Shown: positions 35,411 to 43,070, counted from the stretch's first letter. The stretch: 64,000 nt of DNA from OCS116 sp051531935 (GCA_051531935.1 JAOPTR010000001.1:124001-188000), one strand, 5' to 3'. A program made the numbers and translations. Notes: generated by a model not told the origin, from the letters alone.

Positions 35411-35428
35411 TAGATGCAGTTGCATCTA
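35411..35428. promoter_or_regulatory. MarR operator-like palindrome, site 2 of 3 (perfect arms)
   Basis: TAGATGCAGTTGCATCTA has perfect 8-bp arms around GT. It is the central copy of three sites spaced 27 bp apart between the GST and marR genes. Confidence 0.72.
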
Positions 35429-35437
35429 ATGTCAAGG

Positions 35438-35455
35438 TTGATGTAATTGCATCTA
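35438..35455. promoter_or_regulatory. MarR operator-like palindrome, site 3 of 3
   Basis: TTGATGTAATTGCATCTA keeps the arms with one change (GATGTA). It ends 1 bp before the marR ATG at 35457, so binding would also block marR. Confidence 0.65.
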
Positions 35456-35456
35456 T

Positions 35457-35927
35457 ATGTTATGTAGTATTATGAATGAAAAAAACAATGACTTAGAAAA
35501 TAAAAACTTAGAGACTGGCTCAATACACGCTTGGTCGCGTTTGGTGCGTGTATCATCTAAACTCGTGCAGCAAGTTGAATGTGATATTAAGGCAGCAAAC
35601 GCTCCACCACTTGCTTGGATTGCGGTTTTAATGGTGATGCGCCAAGCAGAACCTGAGCATTTACGCCCTGTTGATATTCAACAAAAAATGCTTGTGAAGC
35701 AGTATAATATCTCGAGGTTAATTGACCGACTGGTGAAAGAAAATTATGCCGAGCGCATAAGTTGCGACTGTGACGGCAGAGGCCAATATATTGTTTTAAA
35801 GCAAAAAGGCAATGACCTGTTGGACAAAGAATGGCCAACATATGAACAAGCAATCAACAAGCATTTTAGCGACAAATTAAGCCCAGATGATGTTGATGAG
35901 CTTTTAAAAATATTGGATAAATTATAA
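35457..35927 (+). CDS. MarR family transcriptional regulator
   Basis: This 156-residue protein has the MarR dimer helices (AWSRLVRVSSKLVQQVE) and a winged HTH (residues about 60-105: LRPVDIQQKMLVKQYNISRL, then the wing CDCDGRGQYIVLKQKG with Cys-Asp-Cys instead of the usual DxRxxxV). The two Cys in the wing could make it redox-sensitive, which would fit the divergent GST, but this is inference. The start could also be the ATG at 35472; neither has a clear ribosome site. It is followed at 0 nt by the GNAT gene. Confidence 0.88.
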   Translation: MLCSIMNEKNNDLENKNLETGSIHAWSRLVRVSSKLVQQVECDIKAANAPPLAWIAVLMVMRQAEPEHLRPVDIQQKMLVKQYNISRLIDRLVKENYAERISCDCDGRGQYIVLKQKGNDLLDKEWPTYEQAINKHFSDKLSPDDVDELLKILDKL

Positions 35928-36413
35928 ATGCCCATAAGTTTATCTATTGCCAAAGCAGAACAAGCGGAGCAATTGATAAGGCTAATATGTGCATCCATTA
36001 CTGAATTATGCGCAGCTGATCATACTAACCTTGCTGAGCCTTTAAGCCAGTGGTTAGGCAATAAAACCCAAGATAATATGCTTAGATGGATAGCCGCACC
36101 TGAGATATTTATGCTTGTTGCGCATATGGATGATAAGCTTGCAGGCATGGGTAGTGTGAATGACCAAGGTAGAGTTTTGATGAATTATGTACACCCCAAT
36201 TTTAGGTTTGTCGGTGTGAGTAAAGCTATTATGAATGGTCTGCTGGCACATTGTAAAAGCCTTGATCTACGCCAAGCTACATTGGAAAGCAGTAAAACTG
36301 CTTTGGAATTTTACAAAGGTTGCGGGTGGGAAGTTATAAAAAGTACAGATGATAAAATTGAGATGATTAAAGATTTAGGAGCATTTAATGCTGAAAGCCA
36401 TATGGTTATCTGA
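35928..36413 (+). CDS. GNAT family N-acetyltransferase
   Basis: This 161-residue protein has the GNAT order: an N-terminal Ile/Leu-rich strand-helix, MNYVHPNFRFVGVSKAIMNG as the acyl-CoA site (the usual Q/R-x-x-G-x-G is changed to RFVGVSK) and TALEFYKGCGWEVI at the end. The substrate is unknown. The ATG follows the marR stop directly, and its end overlaps the phosphoesterase gene by 26 nt in another frame, so the three genes form one operon. Confidence 0.8.
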   Translation: MPISLSIAKAEQAEQLIRLICASITELCAADHTNLAEPLSQWLGNKTQDNMLRWIAAPEIFMLVAHMDDKLAGMGSVNDQGRVLMNYVHPNFRFVGVSKAIMNGLLAHCKSLDLRQATLESSKTALEFYKGCGWEVIKSTDDKIEMIKDLGAFNAESHMVI

Positions 36414-37173
36414 CCCTCACTTTACCGCAGAAGGGTTGGTGCATGGACATAATACTCGCACAAGGTTGTCTAGTGCGGTTACTCATGTGAATGAACATTA
36501 TAAAGATGCTGAATTTTGCATTATATCGGGTGATATGGTCAACCAAGAAACCATGCCTGATTATTTGGCTGTGAAACAGCATTTAGATGGCTTACGCATG
36601 CCATATTTTCCGATGATGGGTAACCATGACGATAGGGGTATACACCGTGCTATTTGGGAGTTTCCTGCTGATTGTATGGATGAGTTCATACAATATTCTA
36701 TTGCAACTCGCGATGGATTGATGATTTGTTTGGACACTCATAAAACAGGTGAAGTGGAAGGTGAATTTTGCAGCCAACGTATGGATTGGCTAAAAAATAA
36801 ATTGGAAACAAACAAGGATACACCTGTATATTTATTTATGCATCATCCACCGATGAAATTAAATTTGCCAATTTTGGACATTATTAAGAATGAAGATGGT
36901 GAAGCGTTATTAGACCTTATTCAAATGTATGATAATGTGAAATATTTATTCATTGGGCATGTACATCGCCCAATTAGTGGCACGATACGCGGCATACCAT
37001 TTAGCACTATGAAGGCAATTTCTTTTCAGGCACCACCACCTGTACCAGATTGGAATTGGGATAATTTTAAACCTGCTCATGAAGCGCCGGCTTATGGCGT
37101 GATACAATTTGAAAATGGTGATGTGAGCATGCAATATACTCAATTTTGTGAATATGATGTTGGTATTGAGTGA
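36388..37173 (+). CDS. Metallophosphoesterase, CpdA-like cyclic-nucleotide phosphodiesterase
   Basis: This 261-residue protein shows the calcineurin-like metal motifs SDPHFT, SGDMVN, GNHDDR, HHPP and GHVHRP, in the arrangement of class III cyclic-nucleotide phosphodiesterases (CpdA, GpdQ-like). It has AGGAG six bases before the ATG, inside the GNAT gene. It ends the marR-GNAT-phosphoesterase operon. Substrate assignment as cAMP is by family only. Confidence 0.83.
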   Translation: MLKAIWLSDPHFTAEGLVHGHNTRTRLSSAVTHVNEHYKDAEFCIISGDMVNQETMPDYLAVKQHLDGLRMPYFPMMGNHDDRGIHRAIWEFPADCMDEFIQYSIATRDGLMICLDTHKTGEVEGEFCSQRMDWLKNKLETNKDTPVYLFMHHPPMKLNLPILDIIKNEDGEALLDLIQMYDNVKYLFIGHVHRPISGTIRGIPFSTMKAISFQAPPPVPDWNWDNFKPAHEAPAYGVIQFENGDVSMQYTQFCEYDVGIE

Positions 37174-37219
37174 TTTTCTTAACCGACTAGGGAAAACTTT
37201 TGAATTTACAAAAACTAAG

Positions 37220-37247
37220 TTGACCTTTTGCAAATAGTGACTATAAA
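37220..37247 (+). promoter_or_regulatory. Sigma70-type promoter of tRNA-Met
   Basis: TTGACC and TATAAA are separated by 16 bp. The expected start, near 37254, is about 7 nt before the tRNA 5' end. Confidence 0.75.
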
Positions 37248-37260
37248 AGCCATATATTTT

Positions 37261-37337
37261 GGCGGAGTAGCTCAGTTGGTTAGAGCAGTGGAATCATAAT
37301 CCACGTGTCGGGGGTTCAAATCCCTCTTCCGTCACCA
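37261..37337 (+). tRNA. tRNA-Met (CAT), elongator
   Basis: The 77-nt sequence folds as a full cloverleaf with encoded CCA: acceptor GGCGGAG / TTCCGTC, D arm GCTC/GAGC, anticodon stem GTGGA/TCCAC with loop ATCATAA (anticodon CAT), and the T loop TTCAAAT. It lacks the initiator features (no 1-72 mismatch, no three G-C pairs at the base of the anticodon stem). The body resembles alphaproteobacterial elongator tRNA-Met rather than tRNA-Ile(CAT). Confidence 0.93.
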
Positions 37338-37364
37338 TTTCCCTTTTAGTGAATTTTATTTGGT

Positions 37365-37979
37365 TTATCGTGTGTATAGCCATACGGTTGCGGGTGGCAC
37401 ATTTTTTGTAATATATGTGCAGCGTTTGCCGTTAAAGCCACGAATGACTTTGAAGCTTTTAGGATATGGTTCATTTACGGCATAGGTGAATTGCACAATT
37501 TTGCCATTTGGTTTGAGGATCATATCGAATTGTTCGAGAATATTTATACCAACCTCTTTAGGCAGGCTTTTGAATGGCAAGCTAGATACGATTTTAGAAA
37601 CTTTGCCTATACCTAGCTTACACAAATGTTTTTGTAGATATTGCGCATCGCCATAAATGATATTTGCCTTAGGGAATTTTTCTTTAAGCTCGTCGATGAA
37701 GCTTTCTTCACTCTCGAACAAATATAGATTTTCCTGCGGGATACCTGCGGCAACAAGTGCTGAGGTCATCACACCGGTACCAGCGCCAACTTCGACATAA
37801 ATTTCGTTGGCATCGACACCGATATATTTAACCATAGCGCGGCACAGGCTTTTGCCACTTGGTAAAATGGCGCCAATTTCCTGCGGGGATTTCACCATTT
37901 TCTTTAGAAAAGAAGATGCAGTTTGAATTTTTTGGCGCATGCCTGTCATTCCCCTTGAAGCCGTGACGTAAATCGCCAT
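37365..37979 (-). CDS. SAM-dependent methyltransferase, PmtA-like (phospholipid N-methyltransferase)
   Basis: This 204-residue protein has SAM motif I IYVEVGAGTGVMTSALVAAG and the post-I acidic residue (LYLFESEESF), preceded by FLKKMVKSPQEIGAILPSGK, which matches the Sinorhizobium-type PmtA start (MRQKI...). PmtA makes phosphatidylcholine from phosphatidylethanolamine, common in alphaproteobacteria. rRNA dimethylases share the fold but are larger. The true start may be the internal MRQKI at 37940. Confidence 0.75.
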   Translation of the reverse strand: MAIYVTASRGMTGMRQKIQTASSFLKKMVKSPQEIGAILPSGKSLCRAMVKYIGVDANEIYVEVGAGTGVMTSALVAAGIPQENLYLFESEESFIDELKEKFPKANIIYGDAQYLQKHLCKLGIGKVSKIVSSLPFKSLPKEVGINILEQFDMILKPNGKIVQFTYAVNEPYPKSFKVIRGFNGKRCTYITKNVPPATVWLYTR

Positions 37980-38065
37980 TCGTTTGCTTTGTAGACATTA
38001 TGTAGTCTATTTAATCGACAATACAATATCAAATTGAATAAAAATCTAAATAGTCTAACTCGAAC

Positions 38066-39259
38066 TTATTCCAGTGCCAAACCTTGATCGGTTTTATCTA
38101 TCCACCCACCACCGAGAACTTGGCGGCCATTTTTACCGCCATAGATGACACATGCTTGGCCTGAAGATATGCCCTGCTCGCCATTTTCAAGTTCGACATA
38201 AACTGACCAATTATTGATTTTTAATTTAGCGGGTGCAGGTTTTGAAGTGGAGCGCAAACGCACCAATATATCTAAGCCTGCTTTTGCTGCGATTTCAACA
38301 TCGCCATCGCCCAGCCAATTAATGTCTTTGATATACACTTTATTTGCCATGAGAGCCTCGCGTGGGCCGACGATTACTTGATGTTGATCTGGGTTTAGTT
38401 TGACCACAAAAAGCGGGTCACCACCACCAATACCCAAGCCTTTACGTTGGCCGATTGTATAGCTGATAATGCCTTTATGTTGCCCTAACACAGTGCCCTG
38501 CATATCGACAATATCGCCTGCGGTTAGTGCGCCTGGGCGGAGTTTCTCAATCACGGATTTATAATTGCCATTTGGCACAAAGCAAATGTCTTGGCTGTCT
38601 GGTTTATCGGCAACAATAAGCCCATAGCGGCTTGCCATTTCACGCACTTCGGTTTTAGGCAAATGACCTAATGGGAAGCGGATAAAATCTAACTGTGCTT
38701 GCGTGGTTGCGAATAGAAAATAGCTTTGATCGCGATTGTCATCGGCTGCACGAAACAGTGATGAACCGACTGCATCGCCTTGGCGCTTAACATAATGGCC
38801 TGTCGCCATGCAATCGGCGCCTAAATCTTCTGCTGTTGTTAATAGGTCTTGAAATTTTACGGTTTGGTTGCATTTCACACAAGGAATTGGAGTTTCACCG
38901 CGCATATAGCTATCGGCAAAATCATCAATGACTTTTTCTTTAAAGCGGTTTTCGTAATCTAATACATAATGTGGAATTTGCAGCAGCTCGGAAACGCGGC
39001 GAGCATCGTGAATATCTTGCCCTGCGCAACAGGCGCCTTTTTTAGCCAAGGCTTGCCCATGATCGTATAACTGCATGGTTATACCAATAACTTCATAGCC
39101 TTGCTCGTGCAAATAGGCGGCTACCACACTGCTATCGACTCCGCCAGACATGGCAACCACAACACGTGTATCTGCCTCGGGCTTGGTAAAGCCTAAACTA
39201 TTAATGCCGTCATCGGCAAAGGTTGGCAATATATTATGTTTTAAAGTGGTTTCGGACAT
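38066..39259 (-). CDS. mnmA: tRNA-specific 2-thiouridylase
   Basis: This 397-residue protein has the PP-loop VAMSGGVDSSVVAAYL, the first active Cys in PCVKCNQTVKF and the second in DSQDICFVPNG, with the GRQVLGGGWI C-terminal region. It thiolates U34 of tRNA-Lys, Glu and Gln with sulfur relayed from IscS. Length and start fit the family. It is divergent from the fliK gene, with 194 nt between them. Confidence 0.96.
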   Translation of the reverse strand: MSETTLKHNILPTFADDGINSLGFTKPEADTRVVVAMSGGVDSSVVAAYLHEQGYEVIGITMQLYDHGQALAKKGACCAGQDIHDARRVSELLQIPHYVLDYENRFKEKVIDDFADSYMRGETPIPCVKCNQTVKFQDLLTTAEDLGADCMATGHYVKRQGDAVGSSLFRAADDNRDQSYFLFATTQAQLDFIRFPLGHLPKTEVREMASRYGLIVADKPDSQDICFVPNGNYKSVIEKLRPGALTAGDIVDMQGTVLGQHKGIISYTIGQRKGLGIGGGDPLFVVKLNPDQHQVIVGPREALMANKVYIKDINWLGDGDVEIAAKAGLDILVRLRSTSKPAPAKLKINNWSVYVELENGEQGISSGQACVIYGGKNGRQVLGGGWIDKTDQGLALE

Positions 39260-39396
39260 GGATTGATTTTACCATTAAATTTTAGGGTCGGCAATATTTA
39301 CCTAAAGAGGGGTTTACCTGTCAATTCATTCCTATTTAAAAAACTGCATTATTTTCATAACCGTTACAATTCAACAACTTAAGAAATCACCATAAC

Positions 39397-39412
39397 TGGC
39401 ATATTGCTTGCA
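39397..39412 (+). promoter_or_regulatory. Sigma54 (-24/-12) promoter before fliK
   Basis: TGGCATATTGCTTGCA matches the consensus TGGCACR-N4-TTGCW at all fixed positions but one, with GG and GC at the right spacing. The expected start, near 39424, is about 30 nt before the fliK ATG. FlbD, a sigma54 activator, is encoded in the same flagellar cluster. Confidence 0.7.
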
Positions 39413-39453
39413 TTATTAAAGTTAACCAGATCTAAATTGGATAAACAATAATT

Positions 39454-41397
39454 ATGTATCAGCTTCCCCCGCTCCCTAAGCAGGTTCAAAAATCCGTTAC
39501 AAGCGCAACTGCGCCAGTGCGCCAAACGCCAAAAAAACAACCAACCCAGCACAATTCATCTACTCAGCAGACTGACCGACCACAGCCGTTGAAAAAGGAT
39601 GCTGCGCATAGTTCAAAAGCAAATGAAGCTCAAAAAACTGCAAATAAAACTGACACCAAAGACGGTGTTACAGAAGAAGATGGTATTGAATTTGCGAATT
39701 TAGTTTCTGAAGCAGAAGCAGTTATTGCCCCTGAAAATGTAGAAGCCACTGCCAACACGGAAGCCACCTCCTCCGAAGCAGATGAAAACACCTTAGACGT
39801 AGGAATGGTGACAAACAACACTGTCACTGCAGATAAACCGATAGCAGCGGCAGAGCTAGCATCGGCTAAATTGAGTGAGTTTAACTTAAATACCAACATT
39901 ATTGATGCGCCACAAACTGATCAAGAAACTAACATTGGCCAAGCTACAAAACCTGCCGATGAAACCAATACAGCCACACCAGAAAAGAATGCCGACCTTG
40001 CCTTAAATGCCGGCAAGCCCCAGGACATTAGCGCCCAAAGCGAAAAAGTAGATGGACAAATAAAAATTGTAGCAAGTAATGACAAATTAACTGTTGAAGC
40101 GGCTTCCGTGGCAAATGTCGATGCCGAAATAACTTCTAAATCTAGCAGCGCTAGAAATGAAGATTTCTTTAGCGACCTCATAAAGCGTTTAGAAAACTTA
40201 TCTGCTGATGCGCTTGAAAAAGCGGGTGTAAAGCCTGAGCAATTGAGCAAAATCATCAATCATGTTGAGAATATGCTGAGCATGGTAGAGAGTGGCGAAG
40301 TTGAACTAGACACTGAAAAACTAATCAATCAAATAACATCTATACTCACGCAAAACGCGAATGGTGAAGCGAAAAGCGCCATTTCGGGTGCGGTTGAGAA
40401 GGCTGCGCTTGATGCAAATACAGATGCAAATGTAAGAGCTTTACGAGATTTAGCTGCAAAATCTAAACAAGCCAATATGTTAAATGATAATGTTTCAACC
40501 CAAGATGAAGTTGAATTATCAAAAACTCAAGGCCTTAATATAAAGACTGGTGATTTAGAGGCTAAAAAGCCAAGTGCAATGCCAGCGCAGCAATCTGCAG
40601 ACCACGCCAACAATGCAAATGTGCAAGTTGAAGCGAGCAAATATGCCAACCGTTATAATAAATATGCCAACCAAGAAAACAGCGCGGCACCGCAAACAGA
40701 AGAAGCAGCGACTTCTCAAGAAACTGTTTCGGCAAGTAAATTAACCGCGGCTTACAATAGTGCTAAATCTAACGTTTCAGCCTCACAGAGTGCAGCTCAG
40801 ACAATGTCTGCACTTGATAAGGTTAACCAAAAAAGCCCAATGGATTTTTTGACACAAATGCAAAACAGCACTGAAAGCCAAGCCACAGGCACTCAAAACC
40901 AAGAAAATGTAGTGAATGTTAAACTGGCTATGCAAAATGGCCGCCTAGGGCAAAACTTACCGCTAAACAGTATGGCTTTTCAAATTGGCAAACAGTTTAG
41001 CAAGGGCAATAGCGAGTTTCAAATTCGCTTAGACCCTGCTGAATTAGGCAGAATAAACATTAAGCTTTCGCTCAAACAGGGCGGCAATGTTAAAGCTCAT
41101 ATGGTTGTTGAGCGTAATGATGTTTTTGAATTGCTACAACGTGATGCGCGCGCCTTAGAAAAAGCACTCAGTGATGCGGGCTTTGATGGCAAAGATGTAG
41201 ATGTTGAATTTTCACTAGACCAGAACGCCTCCAACGGTGGCACATTTGCTGAGAACTTCTTTGACCAAACGAATGACAACCAAAGCGGACAAAGCAAAAC
41301 AGCTGGTGAGAATACCAATGATGAAGAAATTGAACAAATGGTCGCCACTCATATGCCACTACATGTAGAATCTACAGGTATTGACCGCACTATTTAG
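39454..41397 (+). CDS. fliK: Flagellar hook-length control protein
   Basis: This 647-residue protein has a long low-complexity Ala/Asn/Glu/Thr/Ser-rich region (residues 1-510) and a C-terminal Flg_hook domain (about 515-600: FQIRLDPAELGRINIKLSLKQ and VKAHMVVERNDVFELLQRD), which switches export from hook to filament. The N-terminal part is poorly conserved, as is normal for the ruler segment. It precedes flgD by 21 nt and has a sigma54-type promoter, as expected for a late flagellar gene. Confidence 0.92.
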   Translation: MYQLPPLPKQVQKSVTSATAPVRQTPKKQPTQHNSSTQQTDRPQPLKKDAAHSSKANEAQKTANKTDTKDGVTEEDGIEFANLVSEAEAVIAPENVEATANTEATSSEADENTLDVGMVTNNTVTADKPIAAAELASAKLSEFNLNTNIIDAPQTDQETNIGQATKPADETNTATPEKNADLALNAGKPQDISAQSEKVDGQIKIVASNDKLTVEAASVANVDAEITSKSSSARNEDFFSDLIKRLENLSADALEKAGVKPEQLSKIINHVENMLSMVESGEVELDTEKLINQITSILTQNANGEAKSAISGAVEKAALDANTDANVRALRDLAAKSKQANMLNDNVSTQDEVELSKTQGLNIKTGDLEAKKPSAMPAQQSADHANNANVQVEASKYANRYNKYANQENSAAPQTEEAATSQETVSASKLTAAYNSAKSNVSASQSAAQTMSALDKVNQKSPMDFLTQMQNSTESQATGTQNQENVVNVKLAMQNGRLGQNLPLNSMAFQIGKQFSKGNSEFQIRLDPAELGRINIKLSLKQGGNVKAHMVVERNDVFELLQRDARALEKALSDAGFDGKDVDVEFSLDQNASNGGTFAENFFDQTNDNQSGQSKTAGENTNDEEIEQMVATHMPLHVESTGIDRTI

Positions 41398-41418
41398 GTA
41401 ACAAGCAAGGAATATAAT

Positions 41419-42084
41419 ATGTCTATTGAATCAGTCTCTAAAGCAAATCAGGCCTCTAGTTCGTCAAGTGCTGCATTAACTGACCAAAAATCTATTGCTG
41501 AAAATTTTGATGTATTTTTGAAGTTACTGACCACCCAACTTAAAAACCAAAACCCATTGGAACCTTTAAAAACCAATGAGTTTACCCAACAAATGGTGCA
41601 ATTCACCCAAGTGGAGCAACAAGTTAAAGCTAATAAAAACTTGGAAGAACTGGGTGATTTATTCCGAGCCACTTCATTGACATCGACCGTTAGTTATATT
41701 GGCAAATCTGTAACTGCAGATGGCAATACAACTAATTTTGAAAATGGCAATGCTGATTGGGATGTCGAATTTGATGAAGTACCCGCCGAAAGTAGTGTTG
41801 TCATCACTAATCAGTTTGGCAAAGTGGTATATAGCACCAAAACAGACTTTAAAGAGGGCATGAATGACTATTCATGGAATGGCCAAATGAGCCAAGGCGG
41901 CATAGCTCCTGAAGGGTTATACACAGTAAAAGTAAACGCTACGAATGAAGCTGGCGACTTAATTAATGCCCAAACCATGATTTCTGGTGTTGTTACTGGC
42001 GTGGATATGACGGGCGAAGATAGTGTATTAAACCTTGGCGACAGAAGCGTAAAGCTTTCGAATGTAAGGAAAATTGCGGCTTAG
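41419..42084 (+). CDS. flgD: Flagellar hook assembly scaffold FlgD
   Basis: This 221-residue protein has the conserved N-terminal FlgD motif FLKLLTTQLKNQNPLEPLKT and the export/capping region QMVQFTQVEQQVKANKNLEEL, followed by Ig/tudor-like modules with YSWNGQMSQGGIAPEGLYTV. It caps the growing hook. AAGGA precedes the ATG. It is co-transcribed with fliK. Confidence 0.95.
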   Translation: MSIESVSKANQASSSSSAALTDQKSIAENFDVFLKLLTTQLKNQNPLEPLKTNEFTQQMVQFTQVEQQVKANKNLEELGDLFRATSLTSTVSYIGKSVTADGNTTNFENGNADWDVEFDEVPAESSVVITNQFGKVVYSTKTDFKEGMNDYSWNGQMSQGGIAPEGLYTVKVNATNEAGDLINAQTMISGVVTGVDMTGEDSVLNLGDRSVKLSNVRKIAA

Positions 42085-42117
42085 AGCCACTTTTACATTT
42101 CTTAACCCACAACATCA

Positions 42118-42141
42118 TTTTGCCATATTCATATGGCAAAA
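42118..42141. terminator. Perfect 10-bp hairpin after flgD
   Basis: Arms TTTTGCCATA and TATGGCAAAA surround the loop TTCA, 34 nt after the flgD stop. A T run does not follow, so it may terminate weakly or act as an mRNA 3' structure. It lies between flgD and sciP. Confidence 0.4.
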
Positions 42142-42161
42142 TAGTAAACGTTTCCAAACTC

Positions 42162-42176
42162 TTAACGTGAAATTAC
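42162..42176. promoter_or_regulatory. Possible CtrA box before sciP
   Basis: TTAACGTGAAATTAC matches TTAA-N7-TTAA at seven of eight positions, 89-103 nt before sciP. Caulobacter sciP is activated by CtrA. In A+T-rich DNA such partial matches occur by chance. Confidence 0.35.
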
Positions 42177-42264
42177 TTATCAACCTTTCATTTACCTTAT
42201 GCGTTAGTCAAATTTTAAAACTCATCCTGTAGTCTCGTTTTAAACAAGTTTGGAAGTATGAGTT

Positions 42265-42561
42265 ATGGCAAATCAGTATCGTTCTAGAGTAAATTATGTC
42301 ATCGGTCCAGATGGTAGCCCGCTTACCGTTAATGACCTACCACCGACCAACACACGTCGTTGGGTAATTCGCCGCAAGGCAGAAGTTGTAGCAGCCGTAC
42401 GTGGTGGTCTATTAAGCCTCGAAGAAGCATGCTCACGTTATACCCTTACAGTTGAAGAATTTTTAGGTTGGCAGCGTTCAATCGACAAACATGGTTTGGC
42501 TGGCTTGCGCACAACTCGCATTCAGAAATACCGTGCAGATGGCACAAGTTACATTTCATAG
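42265..42561 (+). CDS. sciP: SciP, DUF1153 transcriptional regulator, CtrA antagonist
   Basis: This 98-residue protein matches SciP/DUF1153 along its length: YVIGPDGSPLTVNDLPPTNT, RRWVIRRKAEVVAAVRGGLL, and an HTH with LEEACSRYTLTVEEFLGWQR. In Caulobacter SciP binds CtrA at promoters and blocks RNA polymerase recruitment in G1, and flagellar genes are among its targets. It lies inside the flagellar island, about 12.6 kb from ctrA. GGAAG precedes the ATG. It has its own terminator at 42628. Confidence 0.95.
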   Translation: MANQYRSRVNYVIGPDGSPLTVNDLPPTNTRRWVIRRKAEVVAAVRGGLLSLEEACSRYTLTVEEFLGWQRSIDKHGLAGLRTTRIQKYRADGTSYIS

Positions 42562-42627
42562 ACAAAAGAATTGGCTTAGACACTAAGCCCACTAGTTAGA
42601 AGCAATTTGTATTGCGTATGCTTCTAT

Positions 42628-42675
42628 AAAACCGCGGAAAATATAGGCATTGCCTTTGTTTTCCGCGGTTTTTTT
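42628..42675 (+). terminator. Intrinsic terminator after sciP
   Basis: A perfect 14-bp stem, AAAACCGCGGAAAA / TTTTCCGCGGTTTT, with a 17-nt loop is followed by T residues, 66 nt after the sciP stop. Confidence 0.9.
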
Positions 42676-42758
42676 ATGCTATTTTTTCAAATGCTTATAT
42701 AATTAACGGCAATTTTGAGCCTTTGAAAACAAAAAACAAATCACTTTGAAAAACCGAA

Positions 42759-42806
42759 CTGATTTGCGCACTGATTTGCACACTGATTTGCACACTGATT
42801 TGCACC
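42759..42806. repeat. Four tandem copies of a 12-bp unit
   Basis: The unit is CTGATTTGCACA. Copies start at 42759, 42771, 42783 and 42795. The first has GCGCA instead of GCACA and the last ends in C. A related GAACTGATTTGAGCGCA lies at about 42976-42992. The role is unknown; it lies 265-312 nt before fliF. Confidence 0.85.
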
Positions 42807-42852
42807 TAAAGTGTGATTCAAACTTCACTTTATGCAACCTAAGCGCGAAATT

Positions 42853-42878
42853 TTGTGGGTAACACGGCTTTTCCACAA
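42853..42878. promoter_or_regulatory. Inverted pair of DnaA-box-like sequences
   Basis: TTTTCCACA on the plus strand (42869-42877) fits TTWTNCACA, and TTACCCACA on the minus strand (42854-42862 read backwards) differs at one position. The pair has inverted arms TTGTGG/CCACAA. Support is by pattern only. Confidence 0.25.
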
Positions 42879-43034
42879 TAAAAAACGCCATTTGGGCGGC
42901 AATAATTTCCTAGTTAATGAAAATCGTTAATACTCTGTTTACCAAATATAGGGTAAAATTTGCCTACCTACCGCGCGAACTGATTTGAGCGCAATGGGCG
43001 GAGCAAAAAACAATATTTGGTTTGAGCTAAATCT

Positions 43035-43050
43035 TGGCGGATGGCTAGCT
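43035..43050 (+). promoter_or_regulatory. Possible sigma54 promoter of fliF
   Basis: TGGCGGATGGCTAGCT has GG and GC at the right distance and matches most of the consensus. The expected start, near 43060, leaves only about 10 nt of leader, which includes the GAGG ribosome site, so it is uncertain. Confidence 0.3.
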
Positions 43051-43070
43051 TAAAAACGGAATGAGGCAAA

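Larger units (their letters stand above)
42676..43070. other. Non-coding stretch before fliF
   Basis: No gene is evident in this 395-nt stretch. It holds the four-copy 12-bp repeat at 42759-42806, two inverted DnaA-box-like sequences at 42853-42878, and a possible sigma54 site at 43035-43050. A direct repeat GTTAAT...CGTTAAT lies near 42914-42932. An open frame on the minus strand is only the repeat read in one frame (CKSV units). Confidence 0.6.

Noticed and set aside
35384..35455. 27-bp periodic repeats as CRISPR or integron sites
   Set aside because: Each unit is a palindrome and the spacing is 9 bp between sites with no variable spacers; the intergenic place beside marR fits an operator.
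37261..37337. tRNA as initiator tRNA-fMet or tRNA-Ile(CAT)
   Set aside because: It has a normal first base pair, lacks the G-C anticodon-stem base of initiators, and resembles elongator tRNA-Met of alphaproteobacteria.
42759..42806. Tandem repeat as a CRISPR array
   Set aside because: Units are 12 bp and abut with no spacers, and there are no cas genes.
42703..42891. Minus-strand ORF with CKSVCKSVRKSV
   Set aside because: It arises from reading the 12-bp tandem repeat in one frame; no ribosome site or homology pattern.
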